A DNA stretch of 64,000 nt from Microvirga arsenatis (GCF_009910705.1 NZ_JAAAXJ010000011.1:44125-108124), one strand, 5' to 3'; counted from the first letter of the stretch, positions 26,260 through 35,652 are shown. Made by a program: numbers and translations. Notes: generated by a model from the letters alone, not told the origin.

Positions 26260-27651
26260 TCAGATCACGTAGAAGTCGGCCGCGGCGAGCTTCAGGTTGG
26301 GCTTGAGCACGGCGAACTTGATCTGCGCGACGCTGCCGGTGCCGTCCTGGTCGTAGAACAGGTCGCCGGACTTCTTGTCGTAGACGATCCGGTCCTTCGT
26401 GTCCTTGGCCGCGGTGCCGGTGGCAAAGGCAGATGTGTGCATCTTGCCCCGTCTGATCCCCAGGAAGATCGCATCCTCAAGGTAGATCAGGTCGCTCACG
26501 GTGTTGAAATCGCTGATCCGGTCGATGTTGCCGGCGGAGGGCGCATCCGACAGGGGCGTGCCGAAATAGAAGCGGTCGCGGCCGGCGCCACCCGAGAGCA
26601 GGTCATCGCCGGTGCCGCCATAGAGCCTGTCGTCGCCCGAAGCGCCGGTGAGGGTGTCGGCGCCGGATCCGCCCTTCAGCGTGTTGCGGGCCTTGTTGCC
26701 GATCAGCCTGTCGGATCCCTCGCCGCCGACGGCGTTCTCGATTACCACGTTCGGGCCGATGCAGACGGAGTCCCGCGTCGAGGGCCCGTTGCTGAAGTTG
26801 ATCGCTTCGCTGACGGCGCTGTACCAGCCCGAACGCAGATCGATGACGCTGTCCTTGGAGCCCCGATACACCATGGTGTCGGTCCCGCCGGCATCGTAGA
26901 TCGTCTGCCAGTACTTCTGGCCTTCATGGAAGGTGTAGGTCGTGCTGCCCGCGTTCGTCCTCGTGTCGCGGCCGTAGAGATGCTGGATGGCCAGCATGTC
27001 GAGATACATTGGCGTCGTCGGGTAGAAGTCCGGCGTGGCGGTGGATGACCAAGGCGACGAGGTGTAGCTCATGATCGTCGAGAAGTGGTGATCGTATTTC
27101 GACGGCAGCAGATTCGAGTTGTAGGGCGAGAGATCGAAGGAGTGCTTCAGGCCGAGCGCGTGTCCGACCTCGTGCATAAGGGCGTAATAGGCATATGTGC
27201 CCGGCCTGTTGGCATCGTTGCCTGAGGTGTTCCAGCTGTTGACGTTCATCCAGATGTCGCCGGACCGGGGCACGTCGGCCGGCATGTAGGCGTGCCCGTC
27301 GGCACCTGGGGGGCCATAGAGGGTCTTGGCGAAGCGGATCTCGCCCACCGTGACACTGTTGTCGGAGGTGCGGGAAGCCGACAGCCCGGAGATGGCCATC
27401 CAGGCGTCAATGGCCATGCCGGCTCCCTGGATCTCTGTGGCGCTGAACTGGGTCCAGCTCCTCTGCTCGCCATAATAGGAATAGCCGTTGGCGAACCAGG
27501 CCGTCCCTTGCGGGACGCTCCAGGTGATGTGGGTGCCGACCCCGGCCCTTCCGGATCCCCATTTGTCGCCGAAGATCAGCCCCGTTCCCAGGCCTGCGAG
27601 GATGGTGGACACCCGGTTGGTGTCGAGCGAGTTCTGGGATGGATTGGCCAT
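26260..27651 (-). CDS. Serralysin-like M10 metallopeptidase with RTX repeats
   Basis: 463 residues. The zinc motif HEVGHALGLKH (HExxHxxGxxH, about residue 160) and the Met-turn IMSYTSSPW mark a metzincin of the M10 serralysin group. Calcium-binding nonapeptide repeats (GGSGADTLTG, GDDRLYGGTGDDLLSGGAGRDRF) span about 335-375. The C-terminal 60 residues end in the hydrophobic FYVI expected of a type I secretion signal, and there is no N-terminal signal peptide. The protein should be exported in one step by an ABC exporter, but no exporter genes are in the window. Its C terminus closely resembles that of the RTX protein at 60.5 kb. Confidence 0.92.
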   Translation of the reverse strand: MANPSQNSLDTNRVSTILAGLGTGLIFGDKWGSGRAGVGTHITWSVPQGTAWFANGYSYYGEQRSWTQFSATEIQGAGMAIDAWMAISGLSASRTSDNSVTVGEIRFAKTLYGPPGADGHAYMPADVPRSGDIWMNVNSWNTSGNDANRPGTYAYYALMHEVGHALGLKHSFDLSPYNSNLLPSKYDHHFSTIMSYTSSPWSSTATPDFYPTTPMYLDMLAIQHLYGRDTRTNAGSTTYTFHEGQKYWQTIYDAGGTDTMVYRGSKDSVIDLRSGWYSAVSEAINFSNGPSTRDSVCIGPNVVIENAVGGEGSDRLIGNKARNTLKGGSGADTLTGASGDDRLYGGTGDDLLSGGAGRDRFYFGTPLSDAPSAGNIDRISDFNTVSDLIYLEDAIFLGIRRGKMHTSAFATGTAAKDTKDRIVYDKKSGDLFYDQDGTGSVAQIKFAVLKPNLKLAAADFYVI

Positions 27652-27756
27652 GCCTGCCCCAAATCCGGCCGCGGAGTGTTTCGAGCCACTATAACGTCAG
27701 GCTCAGGCGGCGCAATGGCGGCCGAGGGGCGCAAAAGAGGGATGTGCCGTAACGTC

Positions 27757-27780
27757 AAAGGCCGGGCGCAGAGCCCGGCC
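27757..27780 (-). terminator. Terminator of the metNIQ operon
   Basis: GGCCGGGC and GCCCGGCC arms with a 5-base loop, followed on the minus strand by TTTGACG. It is 23 bases beyond the metQ stop. Short T tail, so moderate confidence. Confidence 0.65.
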
Positions 27781-27802
27781 TCCTGCAGGGATGATGCGCC
27801 GC

Positions 27803-28588
27803 TTACCAGCTCGTGAGCACCGCGCCCTTGAACTTCTCCTCGACAAACTTCTTCACCTCGGGCGAGCGGTAGGACTCCACGAGGGCCTTCACCCAGGGCT
27901 TCTCCTTGTCCTCGCTGCGCACGGCGATGAGGTTGACGTAAGGACCCTTCGGGTTTTCGCGGGTGATCGGGTCCTTCACCGGATCGAGGCCGGCCTGAGT
28001 GGCATAGTTGGTGTTGATGACGGCCGCATCCACATCGTCGAGCACGCGGGGCGACTGGGCCGCCTCGATCTCCACGAACTTGATCTTCTTCGGGTTGTCG
28101 GTGATGTCGAGCGGGGTGGGCTTGAAGCCGACATTGTCCTTGAGCTTGATCAGGCCCTTGTCCTGCAGGAGCAGGAGCGCCCGACCGCCATTGGTGGGAT
28201 CGTTCGGGATTGAGACCGTGGCGCCGTTCGGCAGGGCATCGAAGCTCTTGTGCTTCTTCGAGTAGAGGCCGATGGGGAAGTTCACCGTGAGCGCGACGCT
28301 CTCGATCTTGAAGCCACGGTCGGCCTTCTGGTTGTCGAGATAGGGCTGGTTCTGGAACGAATTGGCCTCGATGTCGCCGGCGGCCAGCGCGGCGTTCGGA
28401 ACCACGTAGTCGGAGAACTCGATGATCTTGATGTCGAGGCCCTTCTGCGCCGCGATGGGCTTCACCGCTTCCAGGATCTGTGCGTGCGGGCCGGGCGTCG
28501 CGCCGATGCGAACGGTCTGCGTCTGCGCGAGGGCGGGCAGGGCGGCAAGGGAGAGGAGGGCGGCAAGGCCCAGGGTCTTCAGGGACAT
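27803..28588 (-). CDS. metQ: Methionine ABC transporter substrate-binding protein (NlpA/MetQ)
   Basis: 261 residues with a signal peptide (LGLAALLSLAALPALAQ). The NlpA family pattern is clear: VRIGATPGPHAQILE, QNQPYLDNQ, VSIPNDPTNGGRALLLLQ, and AAVINTNYA. There is no lipobox Cys, so it is probably a soluble periplasmic protein rather than a lipoprotein. The ATG at 28588 has AAGGAG 8 bases upstream; a GTG at 28597 overlaps that site. It captures D- or L-methionine for MetNI. Third gene of the operon. Confidence 0.93.
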   Translation of the reverse strand: MSLKTLGLAALLSLAALPALAQTQTVRIGATPGPHAQILEAVKPIAAQKGLDIKIIEFSDYVVPNAALAAGDIEANSFQNQPYLDNQKADRGFKIESVALTVNFPIGLYSKKHKSFDALPNGATVSIPNDPTNGGRALLLLQDKGLIKLKDNVGFKPTPLDITDNPKKIKFVEIEAAQSPRVLDDVDAAVINTNYATQAGLDPVKDPITRENPKGPYVNLIAVRSEDKEKPWVKALVESYRSPEVKKFVEEKFKGAVLTSW

Positions 28589-28621
28589 CGGATTCACTCC
28601 TTGTGCGATGTTTGGGGGCTG

Positions 28622-29287
28622 TCAGGCGTGGCGGATGCGCTTGTTGAGGCGGCGGGCGAGCCTGTCGCCGATGGTCTGCACCGCCTGGACGAGGACGATG
28701 AGGACGACCACCACCGCGAGCATCATCTCGGGCATGAAGCGCTGGTAGCCGTAGCGGATGCCGAGATCGCCGAGGCCTCCGCCGCCGACCGCGCCCACCA
28801 TGGCCGAGAAGCCCAGAAGCGACACGACGGCGAGGGTCAGGCCGAGCACGATGCCGGGCAGGGCCTCGGGGATCAGCACCTTCAGCACGATCTGCAGCGG
28901 GCTGGCGCCGAAGGCGCGGGCGGCTTCGATCAGGCCCTGGTCGACCTCGCGGATGGCGCCCTCGATCAGGCGCGCGATGAAGGGCGTCGCGGCGATCGTC
29001 AGCGGCACGATGGCGGCGCTGGTGCCGATGGAGGTGCCCGCGATCAGGCGCGTGAAGGGGATGATCGCGACCACGAGAATGATGAAGGGCGTCGAGCGCG
29101 TGGCGTTGACGACGACGCCGACCACCCGGTTCACCCAGGGCGCAGCGAACAGCTCGCCCCTGCCGGAGGTGGCCAGGAACACGCCGAGCGGCAGGCCGAG
29201 GAGGGTGGCGATCAGGGCCGCGACCGCGACCATGTAGAGGGTTTCGCCGGTGGAGTTGGCGATGAGGCGGATCATCTCAGGCGACAT
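28622..29287 (-). CDS. metI: Methionine ABC transporter permease
   Basis: 221 residues with five or six predicted membrane helices and the ABC-permease EAA loop ([24 protein letters not shown]). The MetI pattern ([25 protein letters not shown]) is clear. Its start overlaps the end of metN by 11 bases, so translation is coupled. It forms the membrane channel of MetNIQ. Confidence 0.95.
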   Translation of the reverse strand: MSPEMIRLIANSTGETLYMVAVAALIATLLGLPLGVFLATSGRGELFAAPWVNRVVGVVVNATRSTPFIILVVAIIPFTRLIAGTSIGTSAAIVPLTIAATPFIARLIEGAIREVDQGLIEAARAFGASPLQIVLKVLIPEALPGIVLGLTLAVVSLLGFSAMVGAVGGGGLGDLGIRYGYQRFMPEMMLAVVVVLIVLVQAVQTIGDRLARRLNKRIRHA

Positions 29288-30371
29288 GGCCGAGAACCTC
29301 CGTATCGAGAGCGTGCCTGTTCAGGAAGTCGAGGGCGGTGGCGAGCGAGGCCTCCGGCACGCTGACCACGAGGGTGCCGAAGGGCCGGCCGGCGATCTCG
29401 TCCACCGAGCCGGAAAGGATGTTGGCCTCGATGCCGAGGTCGCGGGCAAGCCGCGCGAGAACCGGATCGGTGGCATGGGGCCCGCGGAAGCCGATGCGGA
29501 TCACCGCCTGGCTGCCCGGCGTCGCCTCCGGTCTGAGCCTGCTCTGCACGTAGGGCGGCAGCGCGCGGCCGGATTCATCGGCGAGGAAGGAGCGCGTCAC
29601 CTCGTGCCGCGGCCGGGTGAACACGTCGAACACGTCGCCCTGCTCGACGATGCGCCCGCCCTCGATCACCGCGACCTCGCGGGCGATGGTGCGGATCACC
29701 GCCATCTCGTGGGTGATGAGCAGGATGGTCAGGCCCAGTTCGTCGTTGATGCGGCCGAGCAGATCGAGGATCGAGCGGGTGGTCTCCGGGTCGAGGGCGG
29801 AGGTCGCCTCGTCGGAGAGCAGAACCTTCGGCTTGGTGGCCAGCGCGCGGGCGATGCCGACGCGCTGCTTCTGGCCGCCGGAGAGTTCTGACGGGTAGCG
29901 ATTGCGCTTGTCGGAGAGGCCGACGAGAGCCAGAAGCTCCTCGACGCGCGTCCGGATCTCCGCCTTGTCATAGCCTGCGACCTCGAGCGGCAGGGCGATG
30001 TTCTGCGCCGCCGTGCGCGAGGAGAGCAGGTTGAAGTGCTGGAAGATCATGCCGATGGAGCGCCGGGCGTGGCGGAGCGCCTGCTCGGGCAGGGCCGCGA
30101 TATCGGCCCCGTCCACGATCACCTTGCCGGAAGAGGGCTTCTCCAGGCCGTTCACGAGACGGATCAGGGTGGACTTGCCGGCGCCGGAGCGGCCGATCAC
30201 GCCGAGGATCGAGCCCTGAGGCACGGCAAGGTCGATCTCGCGCAGGGCCGTGACCGGCTGGCCGTCACGGCCGGGAAAGGTCTTCGACACCTTCTCCAGG
30301 CGCACGATGGGGGCCGCCGGCACGAGGCGCTGGACCGGCTGGTCGCCAAGGTATCCGAGGGGAGCGTTCAT
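29277..30371 (-). CDS. metN: Methionine ABC transporter ATP-binding protein
   Basis: 364 residues. Walker [10 protein letters not shown], signature [15 protein letters not shown] and Walker [14 protein letters not shown] are intact. The C-terminal NIL/ACT-like domain (about 285-364) is the regulatory methionine-binding domain of MetN. The start [11 protein letters not shown] at 30371 is likely; an in-frame start at 30440 would fall on the -35-like TTGACA. First gene of metNIQ. The upstream region carries a long inverted repeat; I found no SAM-II-like riboswitch there. Confidence 0.95.
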   Translation of the reverse strand: MNAPLGYLGDQPVQRLVPAAPIVRLEKVSKTFPGRDGQPVTALREIDLAVPQGSILGVIGRSGAGKSTLIRLVNGLEKPSSGKVIVDGADIAALPEQALRHARRSIGMIFQHFNLLSSRTAAQNIALPLEVAGYDKAEIRTRVEELLALVGLSDKRNRYPSELSGGQKQRVGIARALATKPKVLLSDEATSALDPETTRSILDLLGRINDELGLTILLITHEMAVIRTIAREVAVIEGGRIVEQGDVFDVFTRPRHEVTRSFLADESGRALPPYVQSRLRPEATPGSQAVIRIGFRGPHATDPVLARLARDLGIEANILSGSVDEIAGRPFGTLVVSVPEASLATALDFLNRHALDTEVLGHVA

Positions 30372-30434
30372 GGAGTCGCTTTGCTGAAAATGTCGCAGGT
30401 TGCTGCGGGCACAGATGAGCCATCCCGTTCTCAT

Positions 30435-30483
30435 TGTCAACGGTTTTGTTCTTTAAAGAGGACAATTTGATTTGAAGAACAAA
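30435..30483. promoter_or_regulatory. Long inverted repeat and -35-like box between metN and BclA-like gene
   Basis: Arms 30445-30457 (TTTGTTCTTTAAA) and 30471-30483 (TTTGAAGAACAAA) pair over 13 bp with one mismatch and a 13-base spacer. On the minus strand TTGACA lies at 30435-30440, a possible -35 for metN. The repeat is AT-rich within GC-rich DNA and sits about 75 bases from metN and 145 from the divergent ABC transporter gene. Candidate operator; the regulator is unknown. Confidence 0.5.
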
Positions 30484-30628
30484 TCCTTCTCTCTGGGCGG
30501 TCTGTTGCTGACGTCTCAAGACTGCTATCGCTTGCCAGAAGAGGAACCCCTCCTTTCTTTCGCCACAAGCACGATTGATCCGGCCTCATGTTTCGGAGAG
30601 CCGGGCGGGATCCCGGCAGGAGATGTGT

Positions 30629-32725
30629 ATGATCAAGGCGAGCCTTGTGCTGGCATTCGTGGGCCTGAGCGTCCTCGCGGCTTCCCTCTCGGGAGCAGTC
30701 GCGGTTCCGTTCTATTTGCCCCTCTCGACCCTCGCCCTGGCCGGGGTGATGTATGCGGGACGCCTCGTCCCGAAATTCCTGCGCATCTTCTTGGTGATGC
30801 TCTCGGCCACGCACCTGGTGCTGGTCGCCCTCATTCTCGGCGCGCGGGCGGGGCTCATCACGGGCGATTATACGGGCTACGTGCCGCCGCCTTCGGCCGC
30901 GCTCGGCGCGACGGTTTTCGGGGCCATCATCTTCGGGCTTGCCTACGTGCCCGTGGTGCGGACCGTCTGCCGCATCACCGACCGCTATCTCGAATCCCAG
31001 GCCGACAGCCTCATCCGCATTCCCTTCATCGGCCTCGTGCAGGCGCGGGAAGGCACCATCGGCACCTGGATCATCGCCATCCTCATCGCGATCAACCTCG
31101 CCCAGGTGGCCCTGAACGTCCGCCTCAGCTTCTTCTCGCGCGACATGTTCAACGCGCTCGAGGCGAAGGATGCCGCAGCCTTCTGGTACCAGCTCTTCGT
31201 CATCTTCACCCCGCTCGCTGCCGTCTTCGTGGCCATTGCGCTCACCGAGGTGCTGCTGCAGAACGTGCTCACCATCCGCTGGCGCGCCTACCTCAACACG
31301 TACTACGTCGGCGAATGGCTCGGGAACGGCGCGCATTACCGGATGCAGCTTCTCGGCCGCGGCGCCGACAACCCGGACCAGCGCATCTCGGAGGACCTGC
31401 GCAAGTTCGTCGAGAGCACCTATTCGCTCTCGATCGGCCTCATGAACCAGGCGGCGACCCTGGTCTCCTTCGTGGCGATCCTCTGGACCATCTCGGCGGG
31501 CTTCACCTTCCCGGGAACGAACGTGGAGGTGCCGGGCCTGCTGGTCTGGGTCTGCGCCGGCTATGCGATCCTCGGCACCTGGGTGACGCACCTGATCGGC
31601 CGGCCGCTCATCGGCCTCAACTTCGAGCAGGAGCGGGTGGAGGCGAACTACCGCTTCTCCCTGGCGCGCCTGCGCGAATACACGGAGCAGGTGGCGCTTC
31701 TCTCCGGCGAGTCGGCCGAGCAGGAGGGCATTGCCCGGCGCTTCGGCCAGATCGTCGACAACTACATGCGGATCGTCATCCGGCTCATCAAGCTCAACAC
31801 CTTCACCTCCGCCTATTTCCAGGCCAACGTGGTGGTGCCCTACATCCTGACCGCGCCCTACTACTTCGTCGGCAAGATCTCGCTCGGCCAGATGCAGCAG
31901 GTGGTCGGCGCCTTCTCCCGGGTGGAGTCGGCGCTCACGTATTTCATCACCATCTATACGACGCTCGCCGACTACAAGGCCGTGCTCGACCGCCTGACCA
32001 CCTTCGAAGGGGCCATCGCCTCGGCCCAGCGGGTCGGCGGCGAGAGTAAGCTTTCGATCACCCAGGCTTCGGGAGGCGAACTGCGCCTGAAGGATCTCGA
32101 CGTGCGCCTGCCCGACGGCAGCGCCCTGCTGCGTGCGGACGGCCTCGCCTTCCGGCCGGGCGAGCGAACCTTGATGACCGGCCCCTCCGGCTCGGGCAAG
32201 TCGACCCTGTTCCGGGCGATCGCCGGCATCTGGCCCTTCGGCGAGGGGCAGGTGCTGGTGCCGGAAGGCCAGACGATGATGCTCCTGCCGCAGCGGCCTT
32301 ACATCCCCATCGGCAGCTTACGCGACGCGGTGACCTATCCGAGCAGGAGCGACACCTATACGGATGCCGAGATCGCCGAGGCCCTGCGCACCGCCAAGCT
32401 GCCCCAGATCGCGGATCGCCTCGACGAGGAGCGGGCCTGGAGCCAGACCCTGTCGCTGGGCGAGCAGCAGCGCCTGGCGGTGGCCCGTGCGCTTCTCGCC
32501 AAGCCCGACTGGCTCTTCCTCGACGAGGCGACGGCGGCTCTCGACGAGCCCACCGAGGCGGAGGTCTACCGCGTCATCCAGGAGAAGCTGCCGCAGACCA
32601 CCGTGGTGTCCATCGGCCACCGCTCGACGCTCGCCGCCTATCACGACCGGCGCATCGACATGAAGCGGAACGAGAACGGCCTCTCCACGCCCGTCGACCT
32701 GCGTCAGGCCGAGCCTGCGGAGTAG
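30629..32725 (+). CDS. SbmA/BacA-related ABC transporter with fused ATPase (BclA/YddA type)
   Basis: 698 residues. The N-terminal half has about eight hydrophobic segments (three before residue 130). The middle carries the ABC_membrane_2/SbmA-BacA fold (FFSRDMFNALEAKDAAAFWYQL; RWRAYLNTYYVGEWLG; NPDQRISEDLRKF). The C-terminal nucleotide-binding domain has GPSGSGKST, LSLGEQQRLAVARAL and WLFLDEATAALDE. Relatives import peptides such as bleomycin, microcins and, in Bradyrhizobium BclA, plant NCR peptides. AGGAG precedes the ATG at 30629; the ATG at 30623 is too close to it. Divergent from metN; followed by a terminator. Confidence 0.9.
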   Translation: MIKASLVLAFVGLSVLAASLSGAVAVPFYLPLSTLALAGVMYAGRLVPKFLRIFLVMLSATHLVLVALILGARAGLITGDYTGYVPPPSAALGATVFGAIIFGLAYVPVVRTVCRITDRYLESQADSLIRIPFIGLVQAREGTIGTWIIAILIAINLAQVALNVRLSFFSRDMFNALEAKDAAAFWYQLFVIFTPLAAVFVAIALTEVLLQNVLTIRWRAYLNTYYVGEWLGNGAHYRMQLLGRGADNPDQRISEDLRKFVESTYSLSIGLMNQAATLVSFVAILWTISAGFTFPGTNVEVPGLLVWVCAGYAILGTWVTHLIGRPLIGLNFEQERVEANYRFSLARLREYTEQVALLSGESAEQEGIARRFGQIVDNYMRIVIRLIKLNTFTSAYFQANVVVPYILTAPYYFVGKISLGQMQQVVGAFSRVESALTYFITIYTTLADYKAVLDRLTTFEGAIASAQRVGGESKLSITQASGGELRLKDLDVRLPDGSALLRADGLAFRPGERTLMTGPSGSGKSTLFRAIAGIWPFGEGQVLVPEGQTMMLLPQRPYIPIGSLRDAVTYPSRSDTYTDAEIAEALRTAKLPQIADRLDEERAWSQTLSLGEQQRLAVARALLAKPDWLFLDEATAALDEPTEAEVYRVIQEKLPQTTVVSIGHRSTLAAYHDRRIDMKRNENGLSTPVDLRQAEPAE

Positions 32726-32764
32726 CCCAAGGCGCTATCGACGCCTCTTTACGCATAACAAAAT

Positions 32765-32787
32765 GGCCGGCGTCGAGCCGGCCTTTT
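32765..32787 (+). terminator. Terminator between ABC transporter and META gene
   Basis: GGCCGGC and GCCGGCC arms with a GTCGA loop followed by TTTT. On the minus strand it is followed by ATTTTG, so it can serve both convergent genes. Confidence 0.88.
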
Positions 32788-32810
32788 CCGTTCGGGTTCG
32801 GCAAAAAAAC

Positions 32811-33296
32811 TTACAGCGAGCGCTCGAAGCGCAGCTCGCCGCCGTTCTGGGTGCGGATGATCAGGTTGCGGCCCTGGATGTCCCACTTGCCCGAGGAGCG
32901 CAGCGCCATCAGGAAGGCCTGCTCGATGGCCATGGTGCCCTTGTCGCAGCTCTTCTTCGTGAGCGCGAAGGGGCCGACCGCCAGGCCCTGATCGCGCAGG
33001 GGATAGGCGGCGGTGGCATAGGTGTTGCAGCCGGAGAAGCCGGTGGCGCGCAGCTGGTCGTCGAGCCGGAAGCTCGGGCGCTCGCCGGAGAAGGGCTTGC
33101 CGTTCAGGCTGATGGCCACCCAGGAGGAGTTGAGCGGGAAGACCTTGCCCGCCTGCCCCTGTCCGGGCTGCGGAACCTTGGGGTCCACCTGGCGGGTCGG
33201 TCCGACAGGGCGGCCGAGCGTCGCTGCTGTCTGGGCTTGGGCGCCCGAGACGGCGGCGAGGGCCGCCAGCAATGCTGCAAGTCGAAGCGCGATCAT
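32811..33296 (-). CDS. META-domain (HslJ-like) exported protein
   Basis: 161 residues with a signal peptide (LRLAALLAALAAVSGAQAQ). A Pro/Gln-rich linker leads to a META domain: SSWVAISLNGKPF, the hallmark GFSGCNTYATAAYPL, and a C-terminal LIIRTQNGGELRFERSL. META proteins such as HslJ are periplasmic or envelope proteins of unclear biochemical role. AGAGG precedes the ATG at 33296. Convergent with the BclA-like gene. Confidence 0.82.
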   Translation of the reverse strand: MIALRLAALLAALAAVSGAQAQTAATLGRPVGPTRQVDPKVPQPGQGQAGKVFPLNSSWVAISLNGKPFSGERPSFRLDDQLRATGFSGCNTYATAAYPLRDQGLAVGPFALTKKSCDKGTMAIEQAFLMALRSSGKWDIQGRNLIIRTQNGGELRFERSL

Positions 33297-33410
33297 CGGA
33301 ACCTCTGCATCGGAAAAACGCCCGGACCATAAGGAACCTTGCGCGCCGAAGCAACGCCCAAGGTGAGGCCGCGGCGACGTTGTCCTACGACCTCGTGCGC
33401 AGAACCCGCC

Positions 33411-34385
33411 TCAGCCGATCCGCCTCAGCAGCCTTTCGGTCAAGGCGTTGGTGGGGCGGAACAGGTAATCGAAGGCCCGGACCGAGATGTCCTGGGCGCC
33501 GATCCCCTGCAGGGCCGCCACGATGTCGAACACCTGCGCCGTGCGGCAATGGAGCACGACCTCCCGGCCAAGCGCATGGCCGTAGGGCAGGCTCGCCCCG
33601 TGCTCCTTGGCCAGAGCGAGCAGGGCGGAGGCCCGCGCCGGGTCGAGGGCCGCGCGCACCTCGCGGCTCGCGCGCGCCTCTTCCTCGGCGGCGATGCGCG
33701 TCAGCACGGCGGTTGCCGCGGCGCGCGCGCGCTCCGACCAGGGAGCCCGGGCCGAGGCCACGAGATTGGCTTCGGAGCGCAGCATCACCCCGTCGTCGAG
33801 GATCTTCAGGGCATTGGCGGCCAGCGTCGCGCCGGTGGTGGTGATGTCGACGATCAGCTCCGCCGAGCCCGCGCTTGGCGCTCCTTCGGTGGCCCCCAGG
33901 CTCTCGACGATCCGGTAGTCGGACACGCCCTTCTCGGCGAAGAAGCGGCGGGTGAGGTTCACGTATTTCGTGGCGACCCGCATCTTGGTGCCGTGGCGCG
34001 CGCGCAGATCCGCCGCCACCTCGTCGAGATCGGCCATGGTGCGCACGTCGATCCAGGCCTGCGGCACGGCCACCACCACATTGGCATGGCCGAAGCCCAG
34101 CGGGGTGAGCAGTTCCACCGCCTCGTCCGCGTCCGGGATCTGCTCGCGGATCAGGTCCTCGCCGGTGATGCCGAGATGGGCGGTGCCCAGGCTAAGCTGG
34201 CTCACGATCTCGGAAGCGGACAGGAAGGCGACTTCCACGTCCGGCACGCCGGCGAGCGTGCCGCGGTAATCGCGCGCCCCGCGGGACTGGGTGAAGACGA
34301 GGCCGGCGCGGGCGAAGAAGGCGGCCGCGTTCTCCTGCAGGCGCCCCTTGGAAGGAACCGCGAGGATGAGAGGGGAATCGGTCAT
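33411..34385 (-). CDS. hisG: ATP phosphoribosyltransferase catalytic subunit
   Basis: 324 residues. The catalytic part (about 1-225) has LAVPSKGRLQENAAAFF, YRGTLAGVPDVEVAFLSASEI, LGITGEDLI and the PRPP loop ELIVDITTTGATLAANAL. It makes phosphoribosyl-ATP, the first step of histidine synthesis. HisZ-dependent enzymes are normally the short form of about 230 residues; here about 95 extra C-terminal residues follow, ending FDYLFRPTNALTERLLRRIG. The start shares one base with the hisZ stop (TGATG). Confidence 0.93.
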   Translation of the reverse strand: MTDSPLILAVPSKGRLQENAAAFFARAGLVFTQSRGARDYRGTLAGVPDVEVAFLSASEIVSQLSLGTAHLGITGEDLIREQIPDADEAVELLTPLGFGHANVVVAVPQAWIDVRTMADLDEVAADLRARHGTKMRVATKYVNLTRRFFAEKGVSDYRIVESLGATEGAPSAGSAELIVDITTTGATLAANALKILDDGVMLRSEANLVASARAPWSERARAAATAVLTRIAAEEEARASREVRAALDPARASALLALAKEHGASLPYGHALGREVVLHCRTAQVFDIVAALQGIGAQDISVRAFDYLFRPTNALTERLLRRIG

Positions 34386-35479
34386 CAGGGCCTCCCCACG
34401 ATGCGGTCGAGCCAGAAGGAGCAGCCCACCGCCGGGATCGGCGCCTCGGCGCCCAGGTGCTCCAGGAGCCGGTCGTAGCGCCCGCCGCCCACGATCGGCT
34501 TCCCGTCGCCGCGGCGCGGGTCCTGCACCTCGAAGATGAAGCCCGTGTAGTAGTCGAGGTTGCGGGCGAAGTTGGCCGCGAACGAGAAGCGGCTCACCTC
34601 GAGCCCGCGCGCGGCCATGAAGCCGGTGCGCTCCTCGAAGAGGCCGAGAGCCGGGCCGAGATCGAGCCCCGCATCCCGGGCCAGCGCCCGGACCGCGTCG
34701 GCGGCCTCGTCCGGATCGCCGGCGATGGTCAGGTAGCGCTCCAGCACCTCCCGCGCCTCGTCGGGCAGGCCGGTGCGGTTGGCGGCGCGGGCCAGGAAGC
34801 GCTCGGCGATCTCCCCCGCGCTGCGCCCGCCCACCCGGGCGATGCCCGCAATCGACAGGATGTCCTCCACGAAGGCCTTGGCCGCCTGGGGCGCCTGGCC
34901 CTCGATGGCGGCGAGAAGGCCCGCATGCTCCTGGCTGCCCGGAGCATCCGTCTCGACCAAGCTCGCGAGCCCCTGGCCCGAGACGATGGCCCGGATCACG
35001 CGCCGCTTGGCGGCAGGCGCGACCCCGAGCGCGTCGATGAGGGCGTGGAGGAGGCCCATGTCGCCGAGCCTCACCGCCGGGGCGGGGGCGCCGAGCCGGG
35101 CGAGCCCGTCCAGGGCGAGGGCGAGGATCTCCGCATCCACGGCTGAGACGTCCCGCCGGCCGATGGATTCCAGGCCGGCCTGCAGGAACTCGCCGCTCTC
35201 GTTCGGGCGCATGCGGAAGACCGGGCCGCCATAGGAATAGCCCAGGGGCTCGGCGCCGCGCTGGGCGAGGTGCTGGAGGCAGACGGGAATGGTGTATTCG
35301 GGCCGCAGGCACAGCTCGGTGCCCGCGGCGTCCTGCGTCACGAACATGCGGCGCCGGATATCCTCGCCCGACAGGTCGATGAACACGTCCGCCGGCTGGA
35401 GCACCGGGGGCTCGATCCGCGCATAGCCCTCGCGCTCGAACAGCGCGATCAGCGCAACAATGGCTTCCGTCTCCGTCAC
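34385..35479 (-). CDS. hisZ: ATP phosphoribosyltransferase regulatory subunit
   Basis: 364 residues, a histidyl-tRNA-synthetase paralogue lacking the tRNA-binding domain: LRPEYTIPVCLQHL, FRMRPNESGEFLQAGLESIG and VGGGRYDRLLEHLG are recognisable class II core remnants. HisZ binds HisG and confers histidine feedback control. The start is a GTG at 35479 with AAGG 5-8 bases upstream. Upstream lie a palindromic repeat, a His-rich leader ORF and a near-consensus promoter. Confidence 0.93.
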   Translation of the reverse strand: MTETEAIVALIALFEREGYARIEPPVLQPADVFIDLSGEDIRRRMFVTQDAAGTELCLRPEYTIPVCLQHLAQRGAEPLGYSYGGPVFRMRPNESGEFLQAGLESIGRRDVSAVDAEILALALDGLARLGAPAPAVRLGDMGLLHALIDALGVAPAAKRRVIRAIVSGQGLASLVETDAPGSQEHAGLLAAIEGQAPQAAKAFVEDILSIAGIARVGGRSAGEIAERFLARAANRTGLPDEAREVLERYLTIAGDPDEAADAVRALARDAGLDLGPALGLFEERTGFMAARGLEVSRFSFAANFARNLDYYTGFIFEVQDPRRGDGKPIVGGGRYDRLLEHLGAEAPIPAVGCSFWLDRIVGRP

Positions 35480-35601
35480 TGGCCTTGCCCGATCCTCATG
35501 CTGGCACGCTCTCTAGCAATGCTCGGGCCTGAAGGCGATTGTTTTCGGCGGGAAGGGTGAACGGGGGCACAAACCGCTGCTTCAGGGCGATGATTTCCCG
35601 G

Positions 35602-35637
35602 CGTCATCCCGGATCGGCTGCGCCGTCCGGGATGACG
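35602..35637. repeat. Short palindromic repeat (CATCCCGGA family), copy near hisZ
   Basis: CGTCATCCCGGA at one end and TCCGGGATGACG at the other form a 12-bp perfect stem around TCGGCTGCGCCG. Related copies are at 36160-36191, 36249-36282, 38401-38437, 38639-38672 and 43067-43098. It lies in the leader between the His-rich ORF and hisZ, so it would fold in the transcript. Confidence 0.85.
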
Positions 35638-35652
35638 CGGGTGGTGAGTCTT

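Noticed and set aside
30372..30574. SAM riboswitch upstream of metN
   Set aside because: I looked for the conserved SAM-II core and an anti-terminator arrangement and did not see them; only an inverted repeat and a possible promoter are present.
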